Positions 7,867 to 15,911 of a DNA stretch of 64,000 nt are shown here, in pieces. The stretch is from CADEEX01 sp964577955 (GTDB lineage: Bacteria > Acidobacteriota > Vicinamibacteria > Vicinamibacterales > CAVVIG01), in the NCBI GenBank assembly GCA_964577955.1, contig CAZOAZ010000001.1, forward strand, positions 1 to 64,000, written 5' to 3'. Made by a program: the position numbers and the translations under genes. Positions within the stretch are counted from its first letter, which is position 1. Every line of letters begins with the position of its first letter. The notes under the pieces were generated by a model. That model was not told the origin of the DNA. It searched no databases and was given only the letters and a program-made list of their open reading frames with translations.

Positions 7867-9234
7867 TCACGCTGACCGCTGCTCGGTCGCCGCGCGCCAG
7901 AAGCCGGCCGCGGCCTCGCGCCACGTCCGGCGGTGAAACGCCTGGCGAATCCGCGCTTCGTAGTCGCGCCGTTCGGTGGGGTCGACAAGCCAGCGCGCCA
8001 ACGTCTCCAGCCAGGTGTCGCGATCGCTGAGGGGAATGCAGGGTGATAGATCGCCGGCCACCTCCGGCAGTGCGCCGCCAGTCGAGGCGATCGTGGCCTT
8101 GCCGTGCGCGAACGCCTCGACGACCGGGAGACCGAAGCCTTCGTAGGTTGAGGGCAGCACGCAAAACGCGCAGTCCGCGTAGAGGCGCTCGAGACGGGCG
8201 TCCCAGACTTCGTCCAGGTGCAGCACTCGCGCGCCGCGAGCGGCGGCGATCTGCTCGAGGAGAGGTCCGGTCATCCAGCCACGCCGGCCGGCGAAGACCA
8301 GCGTCATTCGGGTCTCCTGGGGCACGCCGCGCGACAGGAGCTGCCGCCATAGGTCGAGCATCATGCCATGCCCTTTCCGCGGTTCGATCGTGCCGACGAG
8401 CAGCACATAGCGTCCGGCTTCGAGGCCAGCCGGCAGCGCCGGCTCGAGGTCGGCGTCAGCGTCGCCAATGGACGACGCTAGCGGCACGACCGCCGTCGGC
8501 GGAAGAGGCCGCTGTTCGCGACGCGCCCACGCGGCGAGGTCGTCGTGCGTCCGGCGCGAAATCGCGATCACGGCGTCGGCGAGGGGCAGAATTTCACGCC
8601 AGTACTGTTGGAATCCGGCGACCTCGTCGGGGCGGTAGAAGCTGGGAAACAGGACCGGAATCATGTCGTAGCACGTCACGACGTAGCGCGTGCCGGTCTC
8701 CGACTTGAGGCGTCGGACGGCAGCGGGCGATTTTCTGATCCAGTCGTAGCCTGCGGTGAGGACCGTATCGCCCGCGTGAAGGGTGACCTCATCGCCGAGC
8801 GCGAGGTGACCAGGCACGTAGGCGAAGCGCGCGCCCGAGGCGGTCGTCATCTGCACCGAGTGGCGTTTCGTCAGGGCGAGGAGGCGTTCGGCGCGGTCGA
8901 TCGTCGATGCCCACCAGGGGCGGTGTGTCGACAAGCGCCATCGCTCGAGGGTATGGAAGACGTCGCCCGGACGCGGAACCGCCGCTCGCCAGCCGCGGCG
9001 CGCGAGCGCCGGACCGTCGGAGAGCACCACCGCGCCATCGCTGCCAAGAACAAGGTCGCGCCAGGCGGGTTGGAGCAGACGATACATCTCCCGACTGGGA
9101 TCGAAAACCGCAGGAATGATGTCGGGACGATCCAGGCGTGCGGCTTCAAGGAGTTCGCGCTCGACGCGGACGATACCGCCCGGTGGTCCGGCCCAGCGGG
9201 CGAGGCTCGACACATCGAACACGAGCCGCGCCAC
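7867..9234 (-). CDS. Glycosyltransferase family 4
   Basis: The protein has 455 residues and a GT-B fold. The start FDVSSLARWAGPPGGIVRVE resembles the GGIxR donor-fold loop of GT4 enzymes. The C-terminal half has YVLLVGTIEPRKGHGMMLDL, and then LPSTYEGFGLPVVEAFAHGK with the conserved glutamates that bind the nucleotide-sugar donor. It is expected to act at the cytoplasmic face of the inner membrane, adding a sugar such as mannose to a lipid-linked glycan. It lies between two other transferases on the same strand, 6 bases from the upstream one. Confidence 0.85.
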   Translation of the reverse strand: MARLVFDVSSLARWAGPPGGIVRVERELLEAARLDRPDIIPAVFDPSREMYRLLQPAWRDLVLGSDGAVVLSDGPALARRGWRAAVPRPGDVFHTLERWRLSTHRPWWASTIDRAERLLALTKRHSVQMTTASGARFAYVPGHLALGDEVTLHAGDTVLTAGYDWIRKSPAAVRRLKSETGTRYVVTCYDMIPVLFPSFYRPDEVAGFQQYWREILPLADAVIAISRRTHDDLAAWARREQRPLPPTAVVPLASSIGDADADLEPALPAGLEAGRYVLLVGTIEPRKGHGMMLDLWRQLLSRGVPQETRMTLVFAGRRGWMTGPLLEQIAAARGARVLHLDEVWDARLERLYADCAFCVLPSTYEGFGLPVVEAFAHGKATIASTGGALPEVAGDLSPCIPLSDRDTWLETLARWLVDPTERRDYEARIRQAFHRRTWREAAAGFWRAATEQRSA

Positions 9235-9240
9235 GAGCGT

Positions 9241-10386
9241 TCACGCGCTGCGGCGGTTGGCGTCGCGTTCTTCAGGCGCGCAGGCGATCGCGACGAGGTC
9301 GGTCAGGAAGCGCTCCATCGATCGCTCCCACCGCGTGCGCTCGACGCCGGCGACCAGACGGCGGTACAGCGTCGTGTCGCGGGCGAGAATGGCGATCGTT
9401 TCCGCGAGGCTGGCGACGTCGTTCGACCGCGCCAGGAGTCCGGTTTCGCCGTGGCGAATCTGTTCGACAATGCCGCCGACCGGCAGCGCGACGACCGGCA
9501 GGCCGGCGCCGTGCGCCGCTGCCGCGACGCCCGACTGGCTCGCTTCCGTGTGCGACAACGCGACGGCATGGTGGCGCCGGAACACCGCCGCGACTTCGTC
9601 TTCGGCAATCCAGCGGTTGACGACCTCGGCGCCGAGCGCGTCGAGACGCGGCCGCAGGTCATACAGATTGCCTTCGCCGTAGACACCGAGCTTGATGGGC
9701 AGTCCCGTCGCGTGGAGCCGCGCAATCGCGTCGACGAGGACCGGCAGCCCCTTGTACGGCAGGATCCGCCCGAAGAACAGGACCCGTAGCGGCGAGAACG
9801 GCAGCTCCGCTTCCGGACTCCAGGTGCCGCCGCGATAGTCGATCTCGGGCAGGAAGCTCGTGGAAATGCGGCTCGGATCGACGACTCCGCGTTCGAGGAG
9901 CTGCGCCGTCACGGTGTGACTGAGAGTGATGACGTGATCGGCGGCCGCCGCTTCCTTGAGCAGCCACTGATGCAGTCGACGGCTTTTGTCTCCGGGATGG
10001 TGGATCGCATCGTGCACGATCGTTACGTACCGCGCCCCGGCGCCGTGCACGGCATCGAGCATCAGCCGTCCCCAGACGTGAGGCATCAAGGCGATGACGA
10101 CTTCGATGCGATCGCGAGCGATCCGCTCCGCCAGCGCGCGCCGTACCGCCAGCATCTGGCCGATCCCGGCGATTGCGCCCAAACTGGATTCAAACGTCGT
10201 GACGGGGAAGAGCGACGAGCCCGAACGCTCGAAGACCTCGAAGACTTCGTTCTGGCGCGACACCGAAATCGTCGCGTTGACTCCGGGGACCGTCCGCGCC
10301 GCCCGCGCAAGTTCCAGGGTCAGGCGGCTGAGGGCACCACGCCGACCCCAGTACAACAACATGACACGACGGGACGCGAACGACAC
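9241..10386 (-). CDS. Glycosyltransferase family 4
   Basis: The protein has 381 residues with a GT-B fold. Visible elements are LLYWGRRGALSRLTLELARA near the N-terminus, VRFLFFGRI-like segment VLFFGRILPYKGLPVLVDAI in the middle, and SHTEASQSGVAAAAHGAGLP with the donor-site glutamate. The family transfers sugars from nucleotide donors with retention. First gene of a leftward group of three; only 60 bases separate its start from the divergent ABC exporter genes, so both may share one promoter region. The substrate is unknown. Confidence 0.83.
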   Translation of the reverse strand: MSFASRRVMLLYWGRRGALSRLTLELARAARTVPGVNATISVSRQNEVFEVFERSGSSLFPVTTFESSLGAIAGIGQMLAVRRALAERIARDRIEVVIALMPHVWGRLMLDAVHGAGARYVTIVHDAIHHPGDKSRRLHQWLLKEAAAADHVITLSHTVTAQLLERGVVDPSRISTSFLPEIDYRGGTWSPEAELPFSPLRVLFFGRILPYKGLPVLVDAIARLHATGLPIKLGVYGEGNLYDLRPRLDALGAEVVNRWIAEDEVAAVFRRHHAVALSHTEASQSGVAAAAHGAGLPVVALPVGGIVEQIRHGETGLLARSNDVASLAETIAILARDTTLYRRLVAGVERTRWERSMERFLTDLVAIACAPEERDANRRSA

Positions 10387-10446
10387 TGGGGCACTATTAT
10401 GTCACTCCCGGCTGAGCGGTGACGCAGGGCCGGTAGAATGTCGCCG

Positions 10447-11307
10447 ATGATCGCCGGGACGGAGCGGACTACAACTTCCATACGAACTATTGAGGCCCAC
10501 CGCGGCTGGTTCGACTGGAGGCTGGGCGAGGTCTGGCGCTATCGCGAGCTCGTGGGCCTCTTCGTCTGGCGCGATTTCGTCTCGGTCTACAAGCAGACGA
10601 TCATCGGTCCCGCGTGGCACATCGTCCGGCCGCTCGTGACGACGCTCCTCTTCACGCTGGTGTTCGGCCGCATTGCCGGGTTGTCGACCGACGGCGCGCC
10701 GCCGTTCCTCTTCTATCTGACCGGGACGATCGCCTGGATGTATTTCGCGACGGCGCTGGACAACACGGCCAAGACCTTCGTCACCCACGCCCCGCTGCTC
10801 GGCAAAGTGAGCTTCCCGCGGCTCGTGATGCCGCTCGCCACGGTGCTCTCGAGCCTCATCGCCTTTGCCATTCAGTTCGTGATTCTGCTTGGCGCCATGG
10901 CGATCTATGCGATCAACGGCGAGCCGCCGCAGGTGACGGCGTTCATTCTGCTGTTGCCGCTGCTGCTCGTCATGCTGGCCGGCTTCGGCCTGGCCGGCGG
11001 GATCATCGTCTGCGCGATGACTACGCGGTATCGCGATCTGGGTTACGCCGTCTCGTTCGTCACGCAGTCGCTGATGTACGTGACGCCGGTCATCTTTCCG
11101 GTGTCGGCGATTCCGGAAAAATACCACTGGCTCGCGCTGGTCAACCCGCTGGTGCCGGTGTTCGAAAGTCTCCGGCTGGGGCTGCTCGGCGTGGGTACGG
11201 TGACCGCCTGGCACCTGGCCGGCAGCGCGTTGACGATGGTGGCACTGCTGTTGACGGGGATGCTGCTCTTTACGCGCGTCGAGCGGACCTTCATGGACAC
11301 GGTCTGA
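10447..11307 (+). CDS. Polysaccharide ABC exporter, permease (Wzm/TagG-like)
   Basis: The protein has 286 residues from the ATG at 10447; an ATG at 10438 would add three. It shows the ABC-2 exporter pattern: the amphipathic segment YRELVGLFVWRDFVSVYKQT, then six hydrophobic segments, with FGRIAGLSTDGAPPFLFYLT before the second. It forms the membrane channel that moves lipid-linked glycan to the periplasm, working with the ATPase 3 bases downstream. TAGAAT at 10434-10439 would place the transcript start almost exactly at the ATG of 10447, which is why I prefer that start. Confidence 0.88.
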   Translation: MIAGTERTTTSIRTIEAHRGWFDWRLGEVWRYRELVGLFVWRDFVSVYKQTIIGPAWHIVRPLVTTLLFTLVFGRIAGLSTDGAPPFLFYLTGTIAWMYFATALDNTAKTFVTHAPLLGKVSFPRLVMPLATVLSSLIAFAIQFVILLGAMAIYAINGEPPQVTAFILLLPLLLVMLAGFGLAGGIIVCAMTTRYRDLGYAVSFVTQSLMYVTPVIFPVSAIPEKYHWLALVNPLVPVFESLRLGLLGVGTVTAWHLAGSALTMVALLLTGMLLFTRVERTFMDTV

Positions 11308-11310
11308 CCG

Positions 11311-12552
11311 GTGTCGGTGATCGTTTCCGTCGAATCGCTGACCAAGACCTACCGGCTCGGGGCCATCACCGGGGCGACGCTGCAGCAGGACGTCGCGCGC
11401 TGGTGGGCGCGAGTCCGGCGCCGTCCGGATCCGCACCAGCGGGTCGACCAGGATCGGCCGCGCGCCCGCACCTCGATTCGCGCCCTGGACGATGTCAGCT
11501 TCGAAGTCCACGAAGGGGAGGTGCTCGGCGTCGTCGGCCGCAACGGCGCCGGGAAGAGCACGCTGCTCAAGATTCTGTCGGAGATTACCGCCCCGACCAG
11601 CGGCCGCGTGCGGTTGCGGGGGCGCGTGGCGAGCCTGCTCGAGATCGGCACCGGCTTCCATCCGGATCTCACCGGCCGCGAGAACGTCTTCATGAACGGC
11701 TCGATTCTCGGGATGACGAAGGCGGAAATTCGCGCCCGCTTCGAGGAGATCGTCGCCTTCTCCGAGTGCGAACCGTTCATCGACACGCCGGTCAAGCGCT
11801 ATTCGTCCGGAATGTACGTGCGGCTGGCCTTTGCGGTGGCCGCGCACCTCGAGCCCGAGGTCCTCATCGTCGACGAAGTGCTCGCGGTCGGCGACGCGCA
11901 ATTCCAGCAGAAGTGTCTTGGCAAGATGGAGGAAGTCGGCCAGGCCGGCCGCACCATCCTCTTCGTCAGCCATCAACTGGCCTCGGTGCAGCGGCTGTGC
12001 ACCCGGGCCGTGCTGCTCGAGGAAGGACGCCTGGTCAAAGAGGGCGCGGTCAGCGGCGTGCTCGAGCGCTATCTGTCGGGACGTGTGAGGACGAGCGACG
12101 AGCGGCGCCAGATCGTCGTCGCCGACGGCGAGGCGCGCATTGTCTCCTGGAAGCTGCGCGGGACGCCGCCAGGGGAGGAGCATGCGTGTCCGTCGCGGAC
12201 CGTGGCGACGTTCGAGATCGAAGTGGAGTCGACGCGGGAGATCGAGCGGGCGCATCTGGGTTTCGTGATCCGGACGCTCGAAGGCGACCGGCTGATTTCC
12301 GCGCAGAGCATCGACGATTTTCAGGAGCGGTTCACGATCCGCGCCGGCACGACGCGGATCAGAGCGACCGTGCGGTTGCCGCTCAAGACCGGCCGCTACC
12401 GCGTCGATCTGACGTTGACTGGAGAGCAGTGGCATATCTGGGACCACTGGCTCGCGGAACCGCTCCTGACCGTGCTGCCGAGCGAGAACTCGGTGCTCCC
12501 GCCCGAACGCCGCGGACTGATCAACGAGCCGGTTTCGTTCGACATCGCCTGA
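11311..12552 (+). CDS. Polysaccharide ABC exporter, ATPase with Wzt-type C-terminal domain
   Basis: The 413-residue protein starts with GTG. Walker A is GRNGAGKST (76-84), the signature is YSSGM (164-168) and Walker B is VLIVDEV (184-190). Between residues 25 and 60 an Arg-rich insert precedes the core, as in TagH/Wzt proteins. Residues about 255-413 form a beta-rich domain like the Wzt carbohydrate-binding module, which recognises the finished non-reducing end of the glycan before export. It pairs with the permease 3 bases upstream. A cap-recognising exporter fits the methyltransferase fused to the next gene product, since methyl groups often terminate such chains. Confidence 0.88.
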   Translation: MSVIVSVESLTKTYRLGAITGATLQQDVARWWARVRRRPDPHQRVDQDRPRARTSIRALDDVSFEVHEGEVLGVVGRNGAGKSTLLKILSEITAPTSGRVRLRGRVASLLEIGTGFHPDLTGRENVFMNGSILGMTKAEIRARFEEIVAFSECEPFIDTPVKRYSSGMYVRLAFAVAAHLEPEVLIVDEVLAVGDAQFQQKCLGKMEEVGQAGRTILFVSHQLASVQRLCTRAVLLEEGRLVKEGAVSGVLERYLSGRVRTSDERRQIVVADGEARIVSWKLRGTPPGEEHACPSRTVATFEIEVESTREIERAHLGFVIRTLEGDRLISAQSIDDFQERFTIRAGTTRIRATVRLPLKTGRYRVDLTLTGEQWHIWDHWLAEPLLTVLPSENSVLPPERRGLINEPVSFDIA

Positions 12553-12562
12553 TCGCGTCAAC

Positions 12563-14344
12563 GTGGCTGGCCGCCCTCGACTCATTGCGTTCTATCTGCC
12601 GCAGTTTCACCCGATCCCCGAGAACGATGCCTGGTGGGGGCGCGGGTTCACTGAGTGGACGAACGTCACCAAGGCGGCGCCGCTCTTCCGCGGCCACTAT
12701 CAGCCGCACCTGCCGGCGGATCTCGGGTTCTATGATTTGCGGCTCGCGGCGGCGCGGCAGGCGCAGGCGGATCTGGCGCGCGCGCACGACATTCACGGCT
12801 TCTGTTACTTCCACTACTGGTTTCACGGCCGCCGTCTGCTGCAGACGCCGTTCGACGAGGTCCGTTCGAGCGGCGCGCCGGATTTTCCGTTTTGCCTCTG
12901 CTGGGCGAACGAGAGCTGGACGCGGGCGTGGGACGGCGGCGATCGGGACATCCTCGTCGAGGCGACCTACAGCGAGGATGACGATCTGGCACATATCCGC
13001 TGGCTCGCCGCGGCGTTTCAGGATGCGCGCTACATCCGCGTCGACGGTCGGCCGCTGTTCCTCGTGTATCGCGCGAGCCGGTTGCCGGACGCCCGGCGGG
13101 CCACGGCGCGCTGGCGCGAAGAGGCCGTGCGGCTGGGCATCGGCGAACTCTTTCTCGGACGGGTCGAGAGCTTCGACGAGCGCGGCGATCCTGCCGATCT
13201 CGGGTTCGACGCGGCGGTCGAATTTCAGCCCGACGCCTGGCGGCTCGGTGCGCCGCTGAGCGCGTCGCCGGAGTGGACGGCGGAGCACGGCACGTCACTC
13301 GCCGAGCGCGGCCATCGTGTCTTCACCTATGCCGACGTGGCGGCGCAGATGCTGGCGAGCGCGCCGCCGCCCTATCGGCGACTGCCGTGCGTGATGCCCG
13401 GGTGGGACAATTCGGCCCGGCGCGACCGCGGCGCACTCATCCTGCACGACGCCCGGCCCGAGATCTATGGCCGCTGGCTGCGCGAAGTCCTCGATCGTGA
13501 AAAAGCGCGCGCCAGCGAGCCCATCGTCTTCGTGAACGCGTGGAATGAGTGGGCTGAAGGCAATCACCTGGAGCCGTGCCGGCGGTGGGGCACCGCGTTC
13601 CTCGTGGCCACGCGTGACGCGTTGGCCGGGCGGGACACGGCAAGAACGCCCGGTCCCGCGGCACCGCCGAGCATCACGACGCCGGTCCTGCACTACACCA
13701 TCCGTTACGACGATCCGGATCATGCGCATGTCCTCACGCTCGATTTGATGAAGGGGAGCCGGCGGGTGCTGGATGTCGGCGCCGCGACCGGCTACTTGAG
13801 CGAAGCGATGGCGGCGCAGGGGGCCAGCGTCGTCGCGGTCGAGATCGATCCCGCGTCCGCAGCGATTGCGCGCGGACGCGGCGCCGACGTCCGTGTTGGA
13901 ACCGTTGACGAGACCGTCGCCGCTGACGAGATGTTCGACGCCATCCTCGTGGCCGACGTCCTCGAACACGTGGCCGATGCGGACGCCTTCCTGCGGTCGC
14001 TGCTGCGCCATCTGACGGCGGACGGCCGGCTGGTGCTGTCGGTGCCCAACGTCGCTCACTACACGATGCGGTGGGCGTTGGCCTCGGGACGGTTCGACTA
14101 CGCGGACACCGGGCTTCTGGATCGCACGCATCTGCGGTTCTACACGCAGGCGTCGCTCGAACGCCTGCTTCGGCGCCACGGCCTGGCGGTGGAGACGCGC
14201 CGGTCGTCCATCGACTCGGCGACGCTACGGCCGCTGCGACTGGCGGTCCTCGATCGGGCCCGGCGCCGCGCCTTACGGCTGCTGGCCGATCGCGCGCCGG
14301 GGATCGGCGCGTATCAGTTCATCTGGCGCGCGCGGCGCGGGTAA
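12563..14344 (+). CDS. WbsX-like glycosyltransferase fused to a SAM methyltransferase
   Basis: The protein has 593 residues from a GTG, 10 bases after the ATPase gene. Residues 1-355 match the WbsX/GH99-like family: IAFYLPQFHPIPENDAWWG, GFTEWTNVTKA, ANESWTRAWDG and VNAWNEWAEGNHLEP. Residues about 370-593 are a class I methyltransferase, with VLDVGAATGYLSEAM as the SAM-binding loop and DAILVADVLEHVADADAFL. A plausible job is to add a terminal sugar and methylate it, ending the chain for recognition by the Wzt-like ATPase. That coupling is inference. The linker near 350-370 is Pro/Ala-rich. Confidence 0.82.
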   Translation: MAGRPRLIAFYLPQFHPIPENDAWWGRGFTEWTNVTKAAPLFRGHYQPHLPADLGFYDLRLAAARQAQADLARAHDIHGFCYFHYWFHGRRLLQTPFDEVRSSGAPDFPFCLCWANESWTRAWDGGDRDILVEATYSEDDDLAHIRWLAAAFQDARYIRVDGRPLFLVYRASRLPDARRATARWREEAVRLGIGELFLGRVESFDERGDPADLGFDAAVEFQPDAWRLGAPLSASPEWTAEHGTSLAERGHRVFTYADVAAQMLASAPPPYRRLPCVMPGWDNSARRDRGALILHDARPEIYGRWLREVLDREKARASEPIVFVNAWNEWAEGNHLEPCRRWGTAFLVATRDALAGRDTARTPGPAAPPSITTPVLHYTIRYDDPDHAHVLTLDLMKGSRRVLDVGAATGYLSEAMAAQGASVVAVEIDPASAAIARGRGADVRVGTVDETVAADEMFDAILVADVLEHVADADAFLRSLLRHLTADGRLVLSVPNVAHYTMRWALASGRFDYADTGLLDRTHLRFYTQASLERLLRRHGLAVETRRSSIDSATLRPLRLAVLDRARRRALRLLADRAPGIGAYQFIWRARRG

Positions 14345-14468
14345 TTTTCAATGATGAATAGTCAATTGTTAATGCGTGTCAGGAACTCTTGCGCGATGGA
14401 TGCGTCGCAAGGCGCGGATGCCGCGATCTGTGAACGAATGCCTAATTCCCAATTGACCATTGATAATT
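14345..14468. repeat. AT-rich spacer with imperfect inverted repeats
   Basis: The segment between the convergent WbsX and YihY genes is AT-rich compared with its surroundings. Around 14360-14376 it reads AGTCAATTGTTAATG. Near 14446-14466 it reads CAATTGACCATTGATAATT, whose complement resembles the first element. The two may be ends of a small decayed repeat. No start-stop pair with coding character spans it. Confidence 0.4.
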
Positions 14469-15383
14469 TCAGGCTGACGGCTGCGACGGGCTCGGCGCCA
14501 GCGGCCGCGCCTCGGTCGCTTCGGCAAACGGCGCCGGCGGCACCACGCCCCGCATCCGGTCCGCGTAAAGGCGCGTGAACTCGGCGCCGAGCAGGACGAG
14601 CTGGGACGTGTAGTAGACCCACAGCAGCAACACCAGCACCGAACCGATCGCGCCGTAGCTCGACGCCGTGCTGCTGTGTCCCAGATATGCGCCAATCAGC
14701 TGCTTGCCGGCGGTGAAGAGCAACGCCGTAATCAGCGCGCCGGTCCACACATCGGGCCATTTGAGTTCCACGTCCGGGAGGAACTTGAAGAGCAGCGCGA
14801 ACAGCACCGCCGTGCCGCCGACGGAGAGTACGATGTTGGCGGCTTGCAGCACGAGCGGCACGCCAGGCGCCCAGCGCCCGAGCCAGGCGCCCATGGCACT
14901 CAGCGCCGCGCTCACCGAGAGCGAGACGAGCAGCAGGAAGCCGATCGCGACGACCAGGCTGAAGGAGCGCAGGCGATCGAGAAAGAACGATTTCACCGGC
15001 GCGCGCTCGGCCGGTTTCACGCGCCAGATCGTATTGAGCGCCGCCTGCAATTCGAGAAACGCGCCGCACGCCGCCAGGCCAAGCGTAATCGCGCCGATGG
15101 TGCCCGCGAGCCCGCTGTCGCCGCGCAGCATCGCACCCTGAAGGAGGGCCTGGACGGCCTTGCCGCCTTCGACGCCCACCAACCCTTCCATCTGTCCGAC
15201 GATCTCGCCGCGCACCGCCTCCGCCCCGAACAGCGTACCGGCGATCGCGATCACGACGAGCAGCATCGGGGCAATCGCGAACAGGCTGTAATAGGCCAGC
15301 GATGCGCCGAGCCTCAGCGCGTTGTCGCTCCACCACGCTTGGAGGGCGCGACCGAATGTGCGAACGATCGCCATCGACGACAT
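14469..15383 (-). CDS. YihY/BrkB family membrane protein
   Basis: The 304-residue protein has the family's N-terminal amphipathic part (WWSDNALRLGASLAYYSLFA) and about six membrane segments. SYGAIGSVLVLLLWVYYTSQ near residue 240 is the family's most conserved stretch, followed by GAEFTRLYA. The C-terminus is a Pro/Ala/Ser tail. The molecular function of the family is unsettled; the old ribonuclease BN name is known to be wrong. It follows a small DUF6496-like gene by 3 bases, so the two are probably one transcript. Confidence 0.88.
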   Translation of the reverse strand: MSSMAIVRTFGRALQAWWSDNALRLGASLAYYSLFAIAPMLLVVIAIAGTLFGAEAVRGEIVGQMEGLVGVEGGKAVQALLQGAMLRGDSGLAGTIGAITLGLAACGAFLELQAALNTIWRVKPAERAPVKSFFLDRLRSFSLVVAIGFLLLVSLSVSAALSAMGAWLGRWAPGVPLVLQAANIVLSVGGTAVLFALLFKFLPDVELKWPDVWTGALITALLFTAGKQLIGAYLGHSSTASSYGAIGSVLVLLLWVYYTSQLVLLGAEFTRLYADRMRGVVPPAPFAEATEARPLAPSPSQPSA

Positions 15384-15386
15384 CTG

Positions 15387-15605
15387 CTAGCCGCTCTTCC
15401 GTCGGGAGCGGGAGGATGGGCGGCGGGTTGAAGACTTCCGCGGCGGGACCTTGCCGCCCTTTTCGCGGGCTTCGCTCAAGGCGATCGCGATGGCCTGCTT
15501 GCGGCTCTTCACTCGCGCGCCCGAACTGCTCGTGAGCGTGCCCTTCTTGCGGCGGTGCATCGCCGACTTCACCCGGCGTTGTGCGCTCTTGCCGTACTTC
15601 GCCAT
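15387..15605 (-). CDS. Small basic protein, DUF6496-like
   Basis: The protein has 72 residues and is very rich in Lys, Arg and Ser. It begins MAKYGKSAQRRVKSAMHRRK and contains VKSRKQAIAIALSEAREKG, the two conserved blocks of this small family. The C-terminal 20 residues are almost only Arg, Ser and Lys. A nucleic-acid-binding role is possible from charge alone but not shown. AAGGAGGAC just before the ATG serves as a ribosome site. It lies 3 bases upstream of the YihY gene. Confidence 0.75.
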   Translation of the reverse strand: MAKYGKSAQRRVKSAMHRRKKGTLTSSSGARVKSRKQAIAIALSEAREKGGKVPPRKSSTRRPSSRSRRKSG

Positions 15606-15690
15606 CGGTCCTCCTTCGCGGCCCAGCTATCTCTGACGGGAGCAAGAGGCCGGCCAGCGAAGTGGCTCGTGGGTTGCTGCTCACAAACAC

Positions 15691-15846
15691 ATGAGACACG
15701 CGAAGAGCGAACCATCGCAGAAGCCCGGCACACGGCGGCCGCCGATGAAGGATTTCGACGAGCGCCATCCGGTTCCCAAGCAGCCACTGCCGAGACGGAC
15801 TGGCGACATGGACAAACCCGAGATGAATGCGGGAGAGGACCACTAG
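15691..15846 (+). CDS. Small hydrophilic protein, 51 residues
   Basis: An ATG at 15691 opens a 51-residue frame ending at TAG 15844-15846. The product is charged, Pro-rich and probably disordered (KDFDERHPVPKQPLPRRTGD). No ribosome site is clear and I recognise no family. Wobble positions are GC-rich, as in true genes here. It occupies the gap between the divergent DUF6496-like gene and the BACON lipoprotein gene. It may be real but is the least certain of the small genes. Confidence 0.35.
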   Translation: MRHAKSEPSQKPGTRRPPMKDFDERHPVPKQPLPRRTGDMDKPEMNAGEDH

Positions 15847-15911
15847 GAATAAGGGTTGCACGGCACAGGGCGAACTGCCTCGTGGTGTGCTTCAGGCCCG
15901 TACTCCAGTCG

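Noticed and set aside
8545..9789. 414-codon + strand frame opposite two GT4 genes
   Set aside because: Antisense shadow: no domain, and it crosses the junction of two real genes.
10402..12585. Long open frame (727 codons) on the - strand opposite the ABC exporter genes
   Set aside because: The + strand carries clear permease and ATPase motifs in two frames. The opposite frame has only Arg/His/Gln/Pro-rich sequence without family motifs, as expected for a shadow in GC-rich DNA.
10614..13259. 881-codon + strand frame across three genes
   Set aside because: It crosses the permease, ATPase and WbsX genes out of frame and is Arg-rich without any domain.
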